NCBI GenBank assembly: GCA_017532025.1 | Contig: JAFXJX010000106.1 | Span: 1-51,953, forward strand | Direction: 5' to 3' | Source of the DNA: Clostridia bacterium | GTDB taxonomy: Bacteria > Bacillota > Clostridia > Oscillospirales > CAG-272 | Length of the DNA stretch: 51,953 nucleotides | Shown here: in pieces, positions 7,326 through 15,903 of the stretch | Layout of the letters: each line of letters opens with the position of its first letter | How positions within the stretch are numbered: position 1 is the first letter of the stretch | The notes under the pieces: generated by a model | Databases searched by the model: none | Told to the model about the DNA's origin: nothing | What the model saw: the letters and a program-made list of their open reading frames with translations, nothing else | Made by a program: the position numbers and the translations under genes

Positions 7326-9938
7326 TTATTGAACGGTAAGACTCACACCTGCGGTCAGGGTGATGGGGGAAGCAAACTTGATGGCAAGATGCTCTTTTTC
7401 TTTTTTGACGGTAAAGGAAAGCGGTGTACCTGAAAGTGTGATGCTTTGAACGCTCGTTTCTTTGGTAAGGCGGAGGGTTTGCAGGGTGATTCTTCCTTCG
7501 GTGATAGAAAGAATTACGCCATCATTTTTCTTTTCAAAACAGCCCATGCCCTCGGCGGTGAAGACGGGGAAGCGATATTCTGTTTCCTTTAAGCAAGGTG
7601 CTAAGGTGAGAATACCTTTTTCACAATCATACGAAAAACCGCTGACCGCAAGGAGGGTAGCAAAGGAGGAAAGCGGTCGGGTGTAGCGGAAACCGCATTC
7701 CCAATGGTTGAAGAAGTAGCCGAGACGCCCTTGACATTCGTGCACCGTTTCGATGAGGTCGGTTGCTTTTGCGTGCTCGCCCACTTTATCAAGGGCAGCG
7801 GCAAAGAGATAGGCAATGCCTGTCCAATGTGCTTCTACCTGACAGTTTTGGTAGGTGAACATGGTGGGCTGTGTACCCTTGGGGCAGGTGGCGTTGACAA
7901 GTCCTTCGCCTTTTATGACGTTATACTTGTGGATATAGCGGATCACGTCTTTGAGACGGCTCTTGGGGAGATTTCCTTCAAGACCGATGAGATGCAGAAA
8001 AATTTCACCGTCAAGCTGATCGCTCATCAGGCAAGCGTCGCGCTCGTCACCGTCTTTCCAAAGGTCATAGTATTTGCCGTTATACAGGAGTGTTTCCACG
8101 GAGTTTGTTCCTTTTTCAAGAAGCGCTTGCCATTTGGCTTTGCTTTGGCTGTCTTCCACACAGTCAGCAAGGTAAATGGCGGCCTTCAGTGCGCCAAGCC
8201 ACAAAAAGGCAATGTAGGCGGGCGTGCCGCGAAAACGCCAAGCATCGTAGGTGTTGGCGCCTGTATCGGTATCGGGCAGTCCGTCTCCGTTTTGGTCAAG
8301 TCTTGCCGTGGCGTCCATGGCGGAAACGATGCCTGTCCAAAGGTGCTTCAGTTGTTCTTTGTCGCCGTGCAACAAATAGTCACGCGCGGCAAGCAGGACA
8401 TATTGCGGGTTCATATCCACGCGGTGGAATCCGTTATCCACGTGATAAAGGTCGGGTCTGAAAAAGTGCGGCATTCTGCCGTCTTCACGCTGAAACTCCG
8501 CTGTCATGCGCATTTGGATTTTTTGCAGTTCAGGAAAGAGCGCGGCAAGAGAAAACGAGGCATGATACGTGATATCGGTGGTGGCAAAGCCGCAATAGCC
8601 AAGCCCCTCCCACAGACCGAAGCGCTTGTCTTTGATCCACCAGGAGTCTTTCACAATCGTGCCGAGATGGAGTGACCACGCATCGGGATAGCAGTCGGGA
8701 AGCGAGGTGTTGTACAAAAGGCGCGAAAAACTTTGCGCGGCGCGGAAAACAGCATCGTACTTTTTGATCATGGCGCGGTTAACGTCGCGCGCATCCTGAT
8801 AGAGATTGGTATAGTAATGCCCAAGGAGTCTGCCTTCTTGATTGAAGTGGTTGGGGAAATACCACGAGAAGACAAGGCGCACGGTTTTGCTCTCGTGCGG
8901 TTTCAGGCTGATCGTATTGGCAAGGGCAAGTGCGGCAAAGGGTTTTTCTCTGCCGCGCGAAATATCGCGCACCTGACGGGCGCAGATGGCAATGAACTCG
9001 CGCTTTTGTGCCGAATCGGCAGGATATGTGGGGTAAACGGCGCGGATGCGGTCAAGCAGGCTGTTGGCAAACGCATAGCGGGCTAAGGTGGCAAGGCGGG
9101 CATCGAGTGCTTCTTCGCTTTCGGCTTCACTCAGCGTGAAGAAATCGTCTACAAGAGCCTCGGTTGCCTCGGTATTGGGCAGACAGCCGCTTTTGATAAA
9201 AGGGAAGAGGAATGATTCTTGCGCAAGACCGTAAGGCGAGTGGGAAACATACTCGTCAAGATAGCGCGTGTAATCGCCGAGAAGATAGCTTGTTTTGCCG
9301 TCCCCCGTAATAGAAAGCGCAAGGGAGCCGTCGTTGGCGGCACTTGTTTCTTTTGGGAAAACCGAAATGCAGGTGGCGCCGTTCTGTTTGGAGAGAGAAT
9401 GCGTTTCTCCCGCCGGATTGCAGAAATTGGTTTTGAGTTTGGCACAAAGCGAGGTTTTGACGGTGTGATCGGTGGGGTTTTGGAAAATGAACTCCACCGA
9501 AAAGGCGGGAGATGCCGACAAGTCCTCATGATGCGGCACAAAGGGTGAAGTGAAACGGGATTTGACCAAAACAGGCAGGTCGCGGTCGTGATAGGTAAGC
9601 TCGGCCGTGGGGAAACGGCAATCAAAGTCGATTTCTTCCACAGGTTTTACCTTGGTGAACAAACGGTGGGTGAATTCGTCCGGATGGCAGTGATACCCGA
9701 GTCGGCGGCAAAGGATGCCGTTTTGTTTATCTTCGGTGCGCACAAAAAAGGAAAGTGCGCCAACGAACTCTTCGCCGTCATCAACCTTCTCTTCGAAATG
9801 GCAGGTTGTCCAGCGTTCGGTGTTGTAGATTTGCCATTCGTGCAGTTCTCCGTCGGGGAGAAGCTCGATTGAGCCTGTGCCGATGCCACCCAGCACCATG
9901 CCGCTTTGCTGTTTGATTCTTTCTTTGAAGTGTGCCAT
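7326..9938 (-). CDS. GH116 family glycoside hydrolase (GBA2-like beta-glucosidase), 870 aa
   Basis: The protein opens with GMVLGGIGTGSIELLPDGELHEWQI, the N-terminal signature of GH116 enzymes (non-lysosomal glucosylceramidase-like), and the second half is an (alpha/alpha)6 barrel. The likely nucleophile is Glu in LWEGLGY and the likely acid/base is Asp in ANTYDAW, the equivalents in the family being a Glu in an EG motif and an Asp in TYDTW. No signal peptide is seen, so it acts inside the cell, probably on imported beta-glucosides or beta-xylosides. The ATG at 9938 has GGAGG upstream; the longer frame to 9977 lacks one and overlaps the promoter. It is transcribed alone from a promoter at 9968-9996. 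Confidence 0.88.
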   Translation of the reverse strand: MAHFKERIKQQSGMVLGGIGTGSIELLPDGELHEWQIYNTERWTTCHFEEKVDDGEEFVGALSFFVRTEDKQNGILCRRLGYHCHPDEFTHRLFTKVKPVEEIDFDCRFPTAELTYHDRDLPVLVKSRFTSPFVPHHEDLSASPAFSVEFIFQNPTDHTVKTSLCAKLKTNFCNPAGETHSLSKQNGATCISVFPKETSAANDGSLALSITGDGKTSYLLGDYTRYLDEYVSHSPYGLAQESFLFPFIKSGCLPNTEATEALVDDFFTLSEAESEEALDARLATLARYAFANSLLDRIRAVYPTYPADSAQKREFIAICARQVRDISRGREKPFAALALANTISLKPHESKTVRLVFSWYFPNHFNQEGRLLGHYYTNLYQDARDVNRAMIKKYDAVFRAAQSFSRLLYNTSLPDCYPDAWSLHLGTIVKDSWWIKDKRFGLWEGLGYCGFATTDITYHASFSLAALFPELQKIQMRMTAEFQREDGRMPHFFRPDLYHVDNGFHRVDMNPQYVLLAARDYLLHGDKEQLKHLWTGIVSAMDATARLDQNGDGLPDTDTGANTYDAWRFRGTPAYIAFLWLGALKAAIYLADCVEDSQSKAKWQALLEKGTNSVETLLYNGKYYDLWKDGDERDACLMSDQLDGEIFLHLIGLEGNLPKSRLKDVIRYIHKYNVIKGEGLVNATCPKGTQPTMFTYQNCQVEAHWTGIAYLFAAALDKVGEHAKATDLIETVHECQGRLGYFFNHWECGFRYTRPLSSFATLLAVSGFSYDCEKGILTLAPCLKETEYRFPVFTAEGMGCFEKKNDGVILSITEGRITLQTLRLTKETSVQSITLSGTPLSFTVKKEKEHLAIKFASPITLTAGVSLTVQ

Positions 9939-9967
9939 ACGTGCCTCCACATTCTTTTGATGCCTAT

Positions 9968-9996
9968 ATTGTAGCACACCTTGACGGTTTTGTAAA
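9968..9996 (-). promoter_or_regulatory. Sigma-A promoter for the GH116 gene
   Basis: On the minus strand TTTACA (9991-9996), 17 bases, TACAAT (9968-9973), 30 bases before the start codon and directly after the terminator of the upstream operon. Confidence 0.8.
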
Positions 9997-9997
9997 G

Positions 9998-10030
9998 AAA
10001 AAAGAGTTCCTTGTGAAAGGAACTCTTTTT
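9998..10030 (-). terminator. Intrinsic terminator of the MBOAT/SGNH/transglutaminase operon
   Basis: A 14-bp stem (AAAAAGAGTTCCTT with its complement, loop GTGA on the plus strand) ends in T-runs on the minus strand, three bases after the stop at 10033. It separates this operon from the GH116 promoter. Confidence 0.9.
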
Positions 10031-10032
10031 GG

Positions 10033-12504
10033 TTATTTATAGATCATATACTCGGTGATGCCGCCGTAAGAGAAGGTTTTGTATTCGAATCTTGCATCGT
10101 TTGTGAGGTGTTCTTTGACGGAGAAGAGGGTGTCTTCGGTCTGGATGACGGAAAATTGGATCTCGGTTCCTTCTTCGGCATCAAAGGCAGCAAGCATTTC
10201 GTCAAGTGCTTCTTCGCTGACAACGGCGATGGGATGACCTGCATAAGTGAGCTTTTGCGAATACAAAAGGGGAATTCCTGTGGCGAAGGGCAGATCTCCA
10301 TACATTTTGGTGTAACCGGTTTCGTAGGGCCAACGCGTTTGGGCTGTTGTGACGAACTGATTGCACTTGATGAGATACTGTTCGTTGGTGTTATAAGCCT
10401 GTTCGGTATCGCTGTGATAAAAGAGTCCGTCCGAACCGCGGAAGATGACGAATGCGTGTGAGCCGTAGCCGCCAAGACCGAGGTTATCAATGGCATTTTC
10501 GGTATATTTGTGAATGAACATACGGTAGGCTTCAATACCCTCGATGCGTAAAAGAATGAGGTAAGATTTGGCAAAGGAGCAGCAGACGGCGAGGTTGTCA
10601 AACAATGCGCCTTCGGCATGGAAGGAGTTGAGCGTGGCGGCACGCGAATCGGGAAAATGCTCTCTGTCTTCGGGATAGAGATAGTGGGTGTAGTCTTCGT
10701 CATAGGTGATGTTTTGTGCAAACCATGAATAGATGGCAAAGGCTTTTTCTTCAATCGACATACCGTCGCAAACGACCTCGCGTAAGATCTCCTTGGCGCG
10801 CTCAAGCGCTCTGTCGGCAGGCGAGCCTGCTACGGGAATCGGTACATATTCGTGTTCAAGCGCGTACCAGAGCTGTTGGGTGTTCCAAATGCCGGTGACA
10901 GTTTTTTCGTAGCGAAGATAGGCAAAATCGTCAAAATCGTCGGCGCGTTTGGTATAGCCTGTTTTATCCGAATCAAACTCCACAAGCGAGGTATAGCGGT
11001 CAACCGTAACAGGCTCTTTGGCGTTGCTTTTGGTGGCAAGAGCGTAGGGAATCAGCTCGATGACCAAAGTATCGCCGTCGGTTTCAAAATAGCCTGTGAT
11101 GCCGACTGCTGAGCGGATCAGCTCAGAGTACCAATAGACCTCGTTGATCTCCCACTGTGCCGTTTTGTGCGGATAGTTCAGCTTGACGCGGAAACGGTGG
11201 CGCACAAAGGATGTATAGTCGATTTGATAAAAGGCGTAGTAATCGATGATGGCGGCAAGCTCTTCGTAGCTTGCGGCTTCGGTGAGTGAGATAGGAGCTG
11301 TGAGCGTGAGATCACCAAAATGATAGGCAAGGTCGGCGGCAAGATTCTTTTCCGATTCCTGCCAACGGGCGTCACTTGTGGGGATGGTGACAAGCTTTTG
11401 GGTGACGTTGTCGATAGCGGCTTTGATTTCGTCTTTGGTTTCGCAGCGCCCGATCGCATAAACGGCGTTGCTGACTTCAATATCAAGCGCAAGTCGATCC
11501 TCTTCCCAATAGTTACTTGGGATCAGTGTGTTCTTGACGATGGTGCTTGCCAGCTTTTTGAGATCGGCGAGTGCGTCGCTGCTGTTTTCGATTAAGCCAA
11601 AGAGATATTCGCTTGCTTTTTTGTTAACTTCCTCTTTGGTAGCCAGTGCTGTTAAGCTATCTTCAAGTGCTTCAAGATTGCCCGGCGGAACGCCGTATTC
11701 GTTTGCGGTTTGGAAAACGGTTTCAAGAAGGTCGGCAATCAGACCTTCTTTTTCTTCTGCATAGTAGGAAGCATCGGTGCGAAGGGCATCAAGACGGGCC
11801 ACAATGCTGTGATACAGCGCATCGAGGGTGGCGGCATCGGAGAGGGCTTCTGCTTCTTCTGCGAAGCTTGCGATCAGCGCATCGATCTCCTTTTGCTCTT
11901 TTTCGCGGTACAAAACAGGATTGTGAAGACCGAGCAGCTCGGCGGCAAGTGCTTCTTTTCGTTCTTCAAACTCTTCGGCAAGGTACATGGCATCGGTTTT
12001 CAATGCGTACACATCAGCCTGAAAATGGCGGAAGAGTGTATCCATCGTTTCGGCATCCTCTGCCGCTTGAATCTCGTTTTGGTAGTAGGTAAGAAGCTGT
12101 TTGAGCGTTTCTTGCTCAGCCTTTCGGTAATCGTCAAGCGAAACGTGGCTTGCAAGCGAGGTCAAAAACTCTTGGCGCACAAGAAATAAGCTTGTGGGAA
12201 TTTCGCGGATTGCCGCCTCGTGACGAAGGAACACTTCTTCAAGCGAATCAAGTGTTGTGCATTCGTTCAACTCATTGATGGCATCTTGCAGAAGCATTTC
12301 AAAAAGCTTTCGGTTTTCTTCGGTATAATAATCGGGGTCAGAAAGACTTTCGATCTGTTCAATGGCTTCCTTGCGTTTTTCTTCCAATGTTTTTGTCTCT
12401 TTGTCATCTGTATAGCGATGGTAGGTGACAAAGGAGCAAGAAGTCAAAAGAAACAGGAAAACCAAGAGAAACAGAGAAAGCAGGATGTGTTTTGTGTGTT
12501 TCAT
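10033..12504 (-). CDS. Lipoprotein with helical repeats and transglutaminase-like domain, 823 aa
   Basis: A signal peptide ends in a lipobox (FLLTSC, Cys 23), so the protein is probably anchored outside the membrane. Residues about 30-330 form several coiled, roughly 90-residue alpha-helical repeats (each with a pattern like LDALRTDASYYAEE), similar in style to FIVAR-type spacers. Near residues 560-720 is a transglutaminase-like cysteine protease fold: Cys in AVCCSFAKSYLILL, His in GSHAFVIF and Asp in YHSDTEQ. Such domains cleave or cross-link peptides in the cell envelope. The ATG overlaps the stop of the SGNH/LRR gene by four bases (ATGA), so the two are coupled. It is the last gene of the MBOAT operon. 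Specific substrate is unknown. Confidence 0.8.
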   Translation of the reverse strand: MKHTKHILLSLFLLVFLFLLTSCSFVTYHRYTDDKETKTLEEKRKEAIEQIESLSDPDYYTEENRKLFEMLLQDAINELNECTTLDSLEEVFLRHEAAIREIPTSLFLVRQEFLTSLASHVSLDDYRKAEQETLKQLLTYYQNEIQAAEDAETMDTLFRHFQADVYALKTDAMYLAEEFEERKEALAAELLGLHNPVLYREKEQKEIDALIASFAEEAEALSDAATLDALYHSIVARLDALRTDASYYAEEKEGLIADLLETVFQTANEYGVPPGNLEALEDSLTALATKEEVNKKASEYLFGLIENSSDALADLKKLASTIVKNTLIPSNYWEEDRLALDIEVSNAVYAIGRCETKDEIKAAIDNVTQKLVTIPTSDARWQESEKNLAADLAYHFGDLTLTAPISLTEAASYEELAAIIDYYAFYQIDYTSFVRHRFRVKLNYPHKTAQWEINEVYWYSELIRSAVGITGYFETDGDTLVIELIPYALATKSNAKEPVTVDRYTSLVEFDSDKTGYTKRADDFDDFAYLRYEKTVTGIWNTQQLWYALEHEYVPIPVAGSPADRALERAKEILREVVCDGMSIEEKAFAIYSWFAQNITYDEDYTHYLYPEDREHFPDSRAATLNSFHAEGALFDNLAVCCSFAKSYLILLRIEGIEAYRMFIHKYTENAIDNLGLGGYGSHAFVIFRGSDGLFYHSDTEQAYNTNEQYLIKCNQFVTTAQTRWPYETGYTKMYGDLPFATGIPLLYSQKLTYAGHPIAVVSEEALDEMLAAFDAEEGTEIQFSVIQTEDTLFSVKEHLTNDARFEYKTFSYGGITEYMIYK

Positions 12505-13991
12505 GGGGTGTCCTCTTTGGAGAAGGTTACGAATTTATCTTCATAGCGGCTCCAGGTGTAGCCTGCTATGTAGTTGCCGTCTTCGGGAATAAAGATCTTG
12601 ACAGAGCGCGATGCGCCGTCAAGAAGCCCTGTGAGGGGCGGTGCGATGTGGTTACCGTCGGTTGCGTAAAGATAGATGCCTTCGAGTGAAATGCATCCGT
12701 TGAAGGCGTTCTTTTCAAGACTTTTGTAGGTGATGCCGATATGGATGCGAACAAGGTCTGTGCATCCGAGAAGCGCGTTTTCGGCAAGGGCTGTGACATT
12801 TTTTCCGTTATAGACCGAGGGGAGAATCACTTCCGTCATGCCGAGGTGTTCGGCTTTTACGCCTGTGATTTTGTAGGTGTTGCCTTCTTCTTCGTAAGTG
12901 AAGTAATCGACGTAGTCGATATTCGGCTTGCCGTTATATTTGTCAAAGGGTACAAGATCGCCGCCCGAAACAGGGACATCCACCACCACATCGGAAGCAA
13001 GCGGCGGGGCATCGGGTACTTCAATGGAAGAGAATGCCTCTCTACCGAGCGCTTCTTTTAAGAGCAGGGTGATGCGATCGGTAAAAGCAAGAGCGCCCGA
13101 GGCATTCAGGTGAAAATTGGTATCGTAAAAATAGCCTTTTTCAAGGAAGTAATCCTCCACCGAGCCGAGAAGCGGACAATGGAGGGCTTCTTTCAGCTTG
13201 CTTTCAAATTCGGCACGCTTATTCTGTGAGGAACGAACAGCGGCGAGGTTGGCAGGCGCAAAGCCGAAATAAACGGTGGCTTTTTTGTCTTTACAGTCGG
13301 CAACAAAGTCGTTGACGTAATCGATAAAGTCTTGATTTAAGAGTGTATCATCGGTTATGATTGTCATATTGACATCAAAGCCGTTGTTCATGATGTTGTT
13401 TTCGCGCTCGGCGTATTCAATATCGCCCCAAGCGTTGATCGAATCGGCGCGGTACACGCCATCGGGGTCAAGAATGGTGTCGCTTGCGGCATAGCTGATT
13501 TTATCAAAGCTGTAGCCAAAGTATTGGTAAAAGGTGGAGACTTGGTTGCCGAGGGGGAGCGAAGAAAGCGATGCGTGTATGCCGTCTGTTGCCTGCAAAA
13601 CCGCTTCGCCGTTAAAATAGAGCGAGAAGGTCTGCTCGGAAAGCTCAGGGCAAAGGATGACAACGTCGCCTTCGTGAATGGCATCTCTTGCCGTATCCAT
13701 CATGAATTTTGTGCCGAGAGTGGCATAAAGACCGTAGTTCACAACCGTGTAGTCATCGCCGATTTCTTTTTGCAAAAGATCGGTACGAAGCCCGAAGGGG
13801 AGACCTGAGCCGCCGATGAAGACGATTTTTTTACCTTTTGTTTCGTAAAGCGTTTGGTATTTTTGCCTGAACGCGCCAAGGTACGTATCCTTGTAAGGGT
13901 CGGGCAATGCTTCTGAAACCAAGCTGAAGATTACGGTGGGAATGATGAGAACAAGAAGCAAGACCGCGAGTTTTAGGAGTCTTTTTTTCAT
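12501..13991 (-). CDS. Membrane-anchored SGNH-like hydrolase/acyltransferase fused to a C-terminal LRR_5 domain, 496 aa
   Basis: An uncleaved N-terminal membrane helix (residues 5-25) is followed by an SGNH-like domain: the GGSG loop (60-63) where the serine lies, and a D-x-x-x-H type ending (YDTNFHLNASG, about 288-298). This layout is that of AlgJ/AlgX- and DltD-like partners of MBOAT proteins, which pass acyl groups to sugars outside the membrane. From about residue 375 to the end is a BspA-type leucine-rich region (VTALAENALLGCTDLVRIHIG). Such a fusion is unusual for this family and could position the enzyme on the wall. The gene lies 11 bases after the MBOAT gene and overlaps the next gene, so the three act together. 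Confidence 0.82.
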   Translation of the reverse strand: MKKRLLKLAVLLLVLIIPTVIFSLVSEALPDPYKDTYLGAFRQKYQTLYETKGKKIVFIGGSGLPFGLRTDLLQKEIGDDYTVVNYGLYATLGTKFMMDTARDAIHEGDVVILCPELSEQTFSLYFNGEAVLQATDGIHASLSSLPLGNQVSTFYQYFGYSFDKISYAASDTILDPDGVYRADSINAWGDIEYAERENNIMNNGFDVNMTIITDDTLLNQDFIDYVNDFVADCKDKKATVYFGFAPANLAAVRSSQNKRAEFESKLKEALHCPLLGSVEDYFLEKGYFYDTNFHLNASGALAFTDRITLLLKEALGREAFSSIEVPDAPPLASDVVVDVPVSGGDLVPFDKYNGKPNIDYVDYFTYEEEGNTYKITGVKAEHLGMTEVILPSVYNGKNVTALAENALLGCTDLVRIHIGITYKSLEKNAFNGCISLEGIYLYATDGNHIAPPLTGLLDGASRSVKIFIPEDGNYIAGYTWSRYEDKFVTFSKEDTP

Positions 13992-14002
13992 GGTTTAATT
14001 CC

Positions 14003-15457
14003 TCAGAATTGGAAGTAGATAAACGAGCTGCCGACGTTTGCGGCTTGCAGATAGACCCACACGCCCACGATGCACCAGGTCATGGCGGCATACAGCACAA
14101 AGCGAGTTTTCTCGCCAAGCGGCTTGGGATGGTCGGGGTATTTGATTCTTTCCATAAAGGGAAGGATCAAGAAGATTACGAGTAAGTAAGCGAAAATCGG
14201 CAGAGTGAGCGAGAGGAGTGAGAATGTATTGCCGATATTCGACCAATCGGTAAATATCTTGCCGATGAGCGTGAACGCATCCGAGAGGGTGTTTGCGCGG
14301 AAGAAAATCCAAGCAAAGCAGACGAGCAAGAATACACCGAGGCGGCGCAGGTTTTTAACAAGGTGGGAATCAGGTGTTTTGCCGCGCTTTTGCCAAAAGG
14401 CGTTGCGGGCGTTCAACGTGAGCGCGCCGACGATTTGGAAGGCGGCGTGGAGAATACCCCAAATGACAAAGTTGTAGCTTGCGCCGTGCCAGAGTCCGCT
14501 GACGAAAAAGACAACGAAGATGTTGAAGTAATGGCGGACTTTTCCCACGCGGCTGCCGCCGAGAGGAAAGTAGATATAGTCGCGCAGCCAACAGGAAAGG
14601 GAGAGATGCCAGCGATTCCAGAATTCCTTGATAGTGGTAGCGGAGTAGGGGGCTTTGAAGTTTTCGGTAAGGTTCACGCCGAACAGCTTGGCGCAGCCTA
14701 CCGCAATGTCGCTATAGCCTGAGAAGTCGCAAAAGATTTGAAGTGCAAACAGGAAGGTGGCAAGAAGGGCTGCGGGGCCGTTGGCTTCGCCTGCGTTTTC
14801 ATATACGCTGTTGACAAGCACGCCGACAGCATCGGCAACGGCAATTTTTTTGAAAAAGCCGAGCAGCATATAGCGAAACGCGCTTGACCAATCGATGTTT
14901 TTGAAATGGTGTCTCGCTTTCAGTTGCGGTAAAAGCGCGCCGGGACGTTCGATCGGGCCTGCCACCAGCTGCGGAAAGAAGGTAACAAACAGAGCGAAGT
15001 AGCCGAAGTTCTTTTCGGCGGGGACACTGCCGCGCCACACGTCAATGACGTAAGATGCGGTCTGGAAGGTGTAAAAGGAAATGCCTACGGGGAGCATAAT
15101 GGTGAAGAAGCCGGGAGCTTCTTTGCCGCCAAACATACCCACAAGGTCATAAAACGCATCGTACAGGAAGTTGAAATACTTGAAAAACAAAAGCGTGCCA
15201 AGGCAGGCAATCAACGTTGTTGCCACGATCAGCTTTTGGGCTGTGGCGTTGCCTTTTGCTTTTTCTAAAAGTATGCCGCAAAGATAGGACACCACCGTGG
15301 TGAAGAGAATGAGAAAGACCAGCCGCGGATTCCAATACATATAAAAATAGTAAGACGCGGCAAGCAAGGGCAAAAAGCGGAATCTATGCGGTGTTATCCA
15401 AAAGAAGAGAAAGGTAATTGGTAAAAATAGCAAAAACTCGAGTGAATTGAAAAGCAA
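14003..15457 (-). CDS. MBOAT family O-acyltransferase (AlgI-like), 484 aa
   Basis: A multi-span membrane protein with the family landmarks: LFNSLEFLLFLP at the start, QLVAGPIERP, the EFWNRWHLSLSCWLRDYIYFP motif and the conserved LWHG histidine (SGLWHGASYN). AlgI-type proteins move acetyl or other acyl groups from the cytoplasm to extracellular polymers such as alginate, teichoic acid or peptidoglycan. The frame runs open to 15787, but the TTG at 15457 gives the family's standard N-terminus (MLFNSLEF) and has AAGGAG six to seven bases before it; the extra upstream residues lie across the promoter. It leads the operon with the SGNH/LRR and transglutaminase-like genes. Confidence 0.92.
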   Translation of the reverse strand: MLFNSLEFLLFLPITFLFFWITPHRFRFLPLLAASYYFYMYWNPRLVFLILFTTVVSYLCGILLEKAKGNATAQKLIVATTLIACLGTLLFFKYFNFLYDAFYDLVGMFGGKEAPGFFTIMLPVGISFYTFQTASYVIDVWRGSVPAEKNFGYFALFVTFFPQLVAGPIERPGALLPQLKARHHFKNIDWSSAFRYMLLGFFKKIAVADAVGVLVNSVYENAGEANGPAALLATFLFALQIFCDFSGYSDIAVGCAKLFGVNLTENFKAPYSATTIKEFWNRWHLSLSCWLRDYIYFPLGGSRVGKVRHYFNIFVVFFVSGLWHGASYNFVIWGILHAAFQIVGALTLNARNAFWQKRGKTPDSHLVKNLRRLGVFLLVCFAWIFFRANTLSDAFTLIGKIFTDWSNIGNTFSLLSLTLPIFAYLLVIFLILPFMERIKYPDHPKPLGEKTRFVLYAAMTWCIVGVWVYLQAANVGSSFIYFQF

Positions 15458-15520
15458 AAGAGACTCCTTTCTTGTCTTTTTTGACAAAAGACAGAGTAAA
15501 AGACATATTTCCACCCATAC

Positions 15521-15549
15521 AGTATAGCACTTTTGCGATATTTTGTCAA
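15521..15549 (-). promoter_or_regulatory. Strong sigma-A promoter for the MBOAT operon
   Basis: On the minus strand TTGACA (15544-15549), 17 bases, TATACT (15521-15526), about 60 bases before the TTG start. Confidence 0.88.
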
Positions 15550-15617
15550 GAGGTATCGAAATGATACATGGGGTGGAAAAAACGAAAATACACATAGCAA
15601 GAAAAAGCGAAAAAAGG

Positions 15618-15646
15618 TTTACAAATGGAAAAATATGTGATATAAT
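15618..15646 (+). promoter_or_regulatory. Sigma-A promoter of structured leader RNA copy A
   Basis: TTTACA (15618-15623), 17 bases, TATAAT (15641-15646). The last spacer bases and the start region (TATGTGATATAATAA then TGCTACAC) are nearly the same as in the promoter of copy B at 25503-25531, with the RNA start seven bases after the -10 in both. Confidence 0.85.
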
Positions 15647-15652
15647 AAAAAT

Positions 15653-15871
15653 GCTACACAAATTCAATCTTACAGTATGGGTGTTTTTCTTTTGAAGGAA
15701 ACAAGACCCTTTTTTCGTCGTACCCAAAACAGTATTTCGTATAGGTAAAAATGCGAACTCGTGCTGTTTTGGTTGCGTGCTTGGCACTCATACTGTACAG
15801 AATTTGTGTAGCGACAATCAGAGTTTCGCGTTTTTCGGTGCGCTGACTTTGGTTGGCGCACTTTTTATTTT
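15653..15871 (+). ncRNA. Candidate structured leader RNA / riboswitch-like attenuator, copy A
   Basis: The predicted transcript begins with a 13-bp closing helix (GCTACACAAATTC 15653-15665 with GAATTTGTGTAGC 15800-15812), an internal loop, and a 9-bp helix (TACAGTATG with CATACTGTA). Inside are a hairpin closed by GGGT/ACCC, a single-stranded CCCTTTTTTCG, and a third helix CCAAAACAG/CTGTTTTGG with a GGTAAAAATGCGAACTC loop. A 10-bp stem with loop TTTG (15838-15861) followed by a T-rich run is a classic terminator. The next gene's ribosome site is only about 20 bases further on, with no room for another promoter, so the lipoprotein gene must be reached by read-through. Copy B at 25287-25496 keeps this layout with changed but still paired helices. 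I do not recognise a known class; 6S-like or sRNA roles are alternatives. Confidence 0.75.
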
Positions 15872-15903
15872 CACCGAAAAAATATCTATAAGGAGAAAGA
15901 ATA

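Noticed and set aside
15458..15787. N-terminal extension of the MBOAT protein to 15787
   Set aside because: It crosses a consensus promoter; the TTG at 15457 gives the standard AlgI-like start with a ribosome site.
15653..15812. Reading of the two GCTACAC...GTGTAGC regions as a pair of MITE-type mobile elements
   Set aside because: Similarity extends beyond the inverted ends into promoter and terminator, the helices co-vary, and no target duplication is seen; a transcribed structured RNA explains more.
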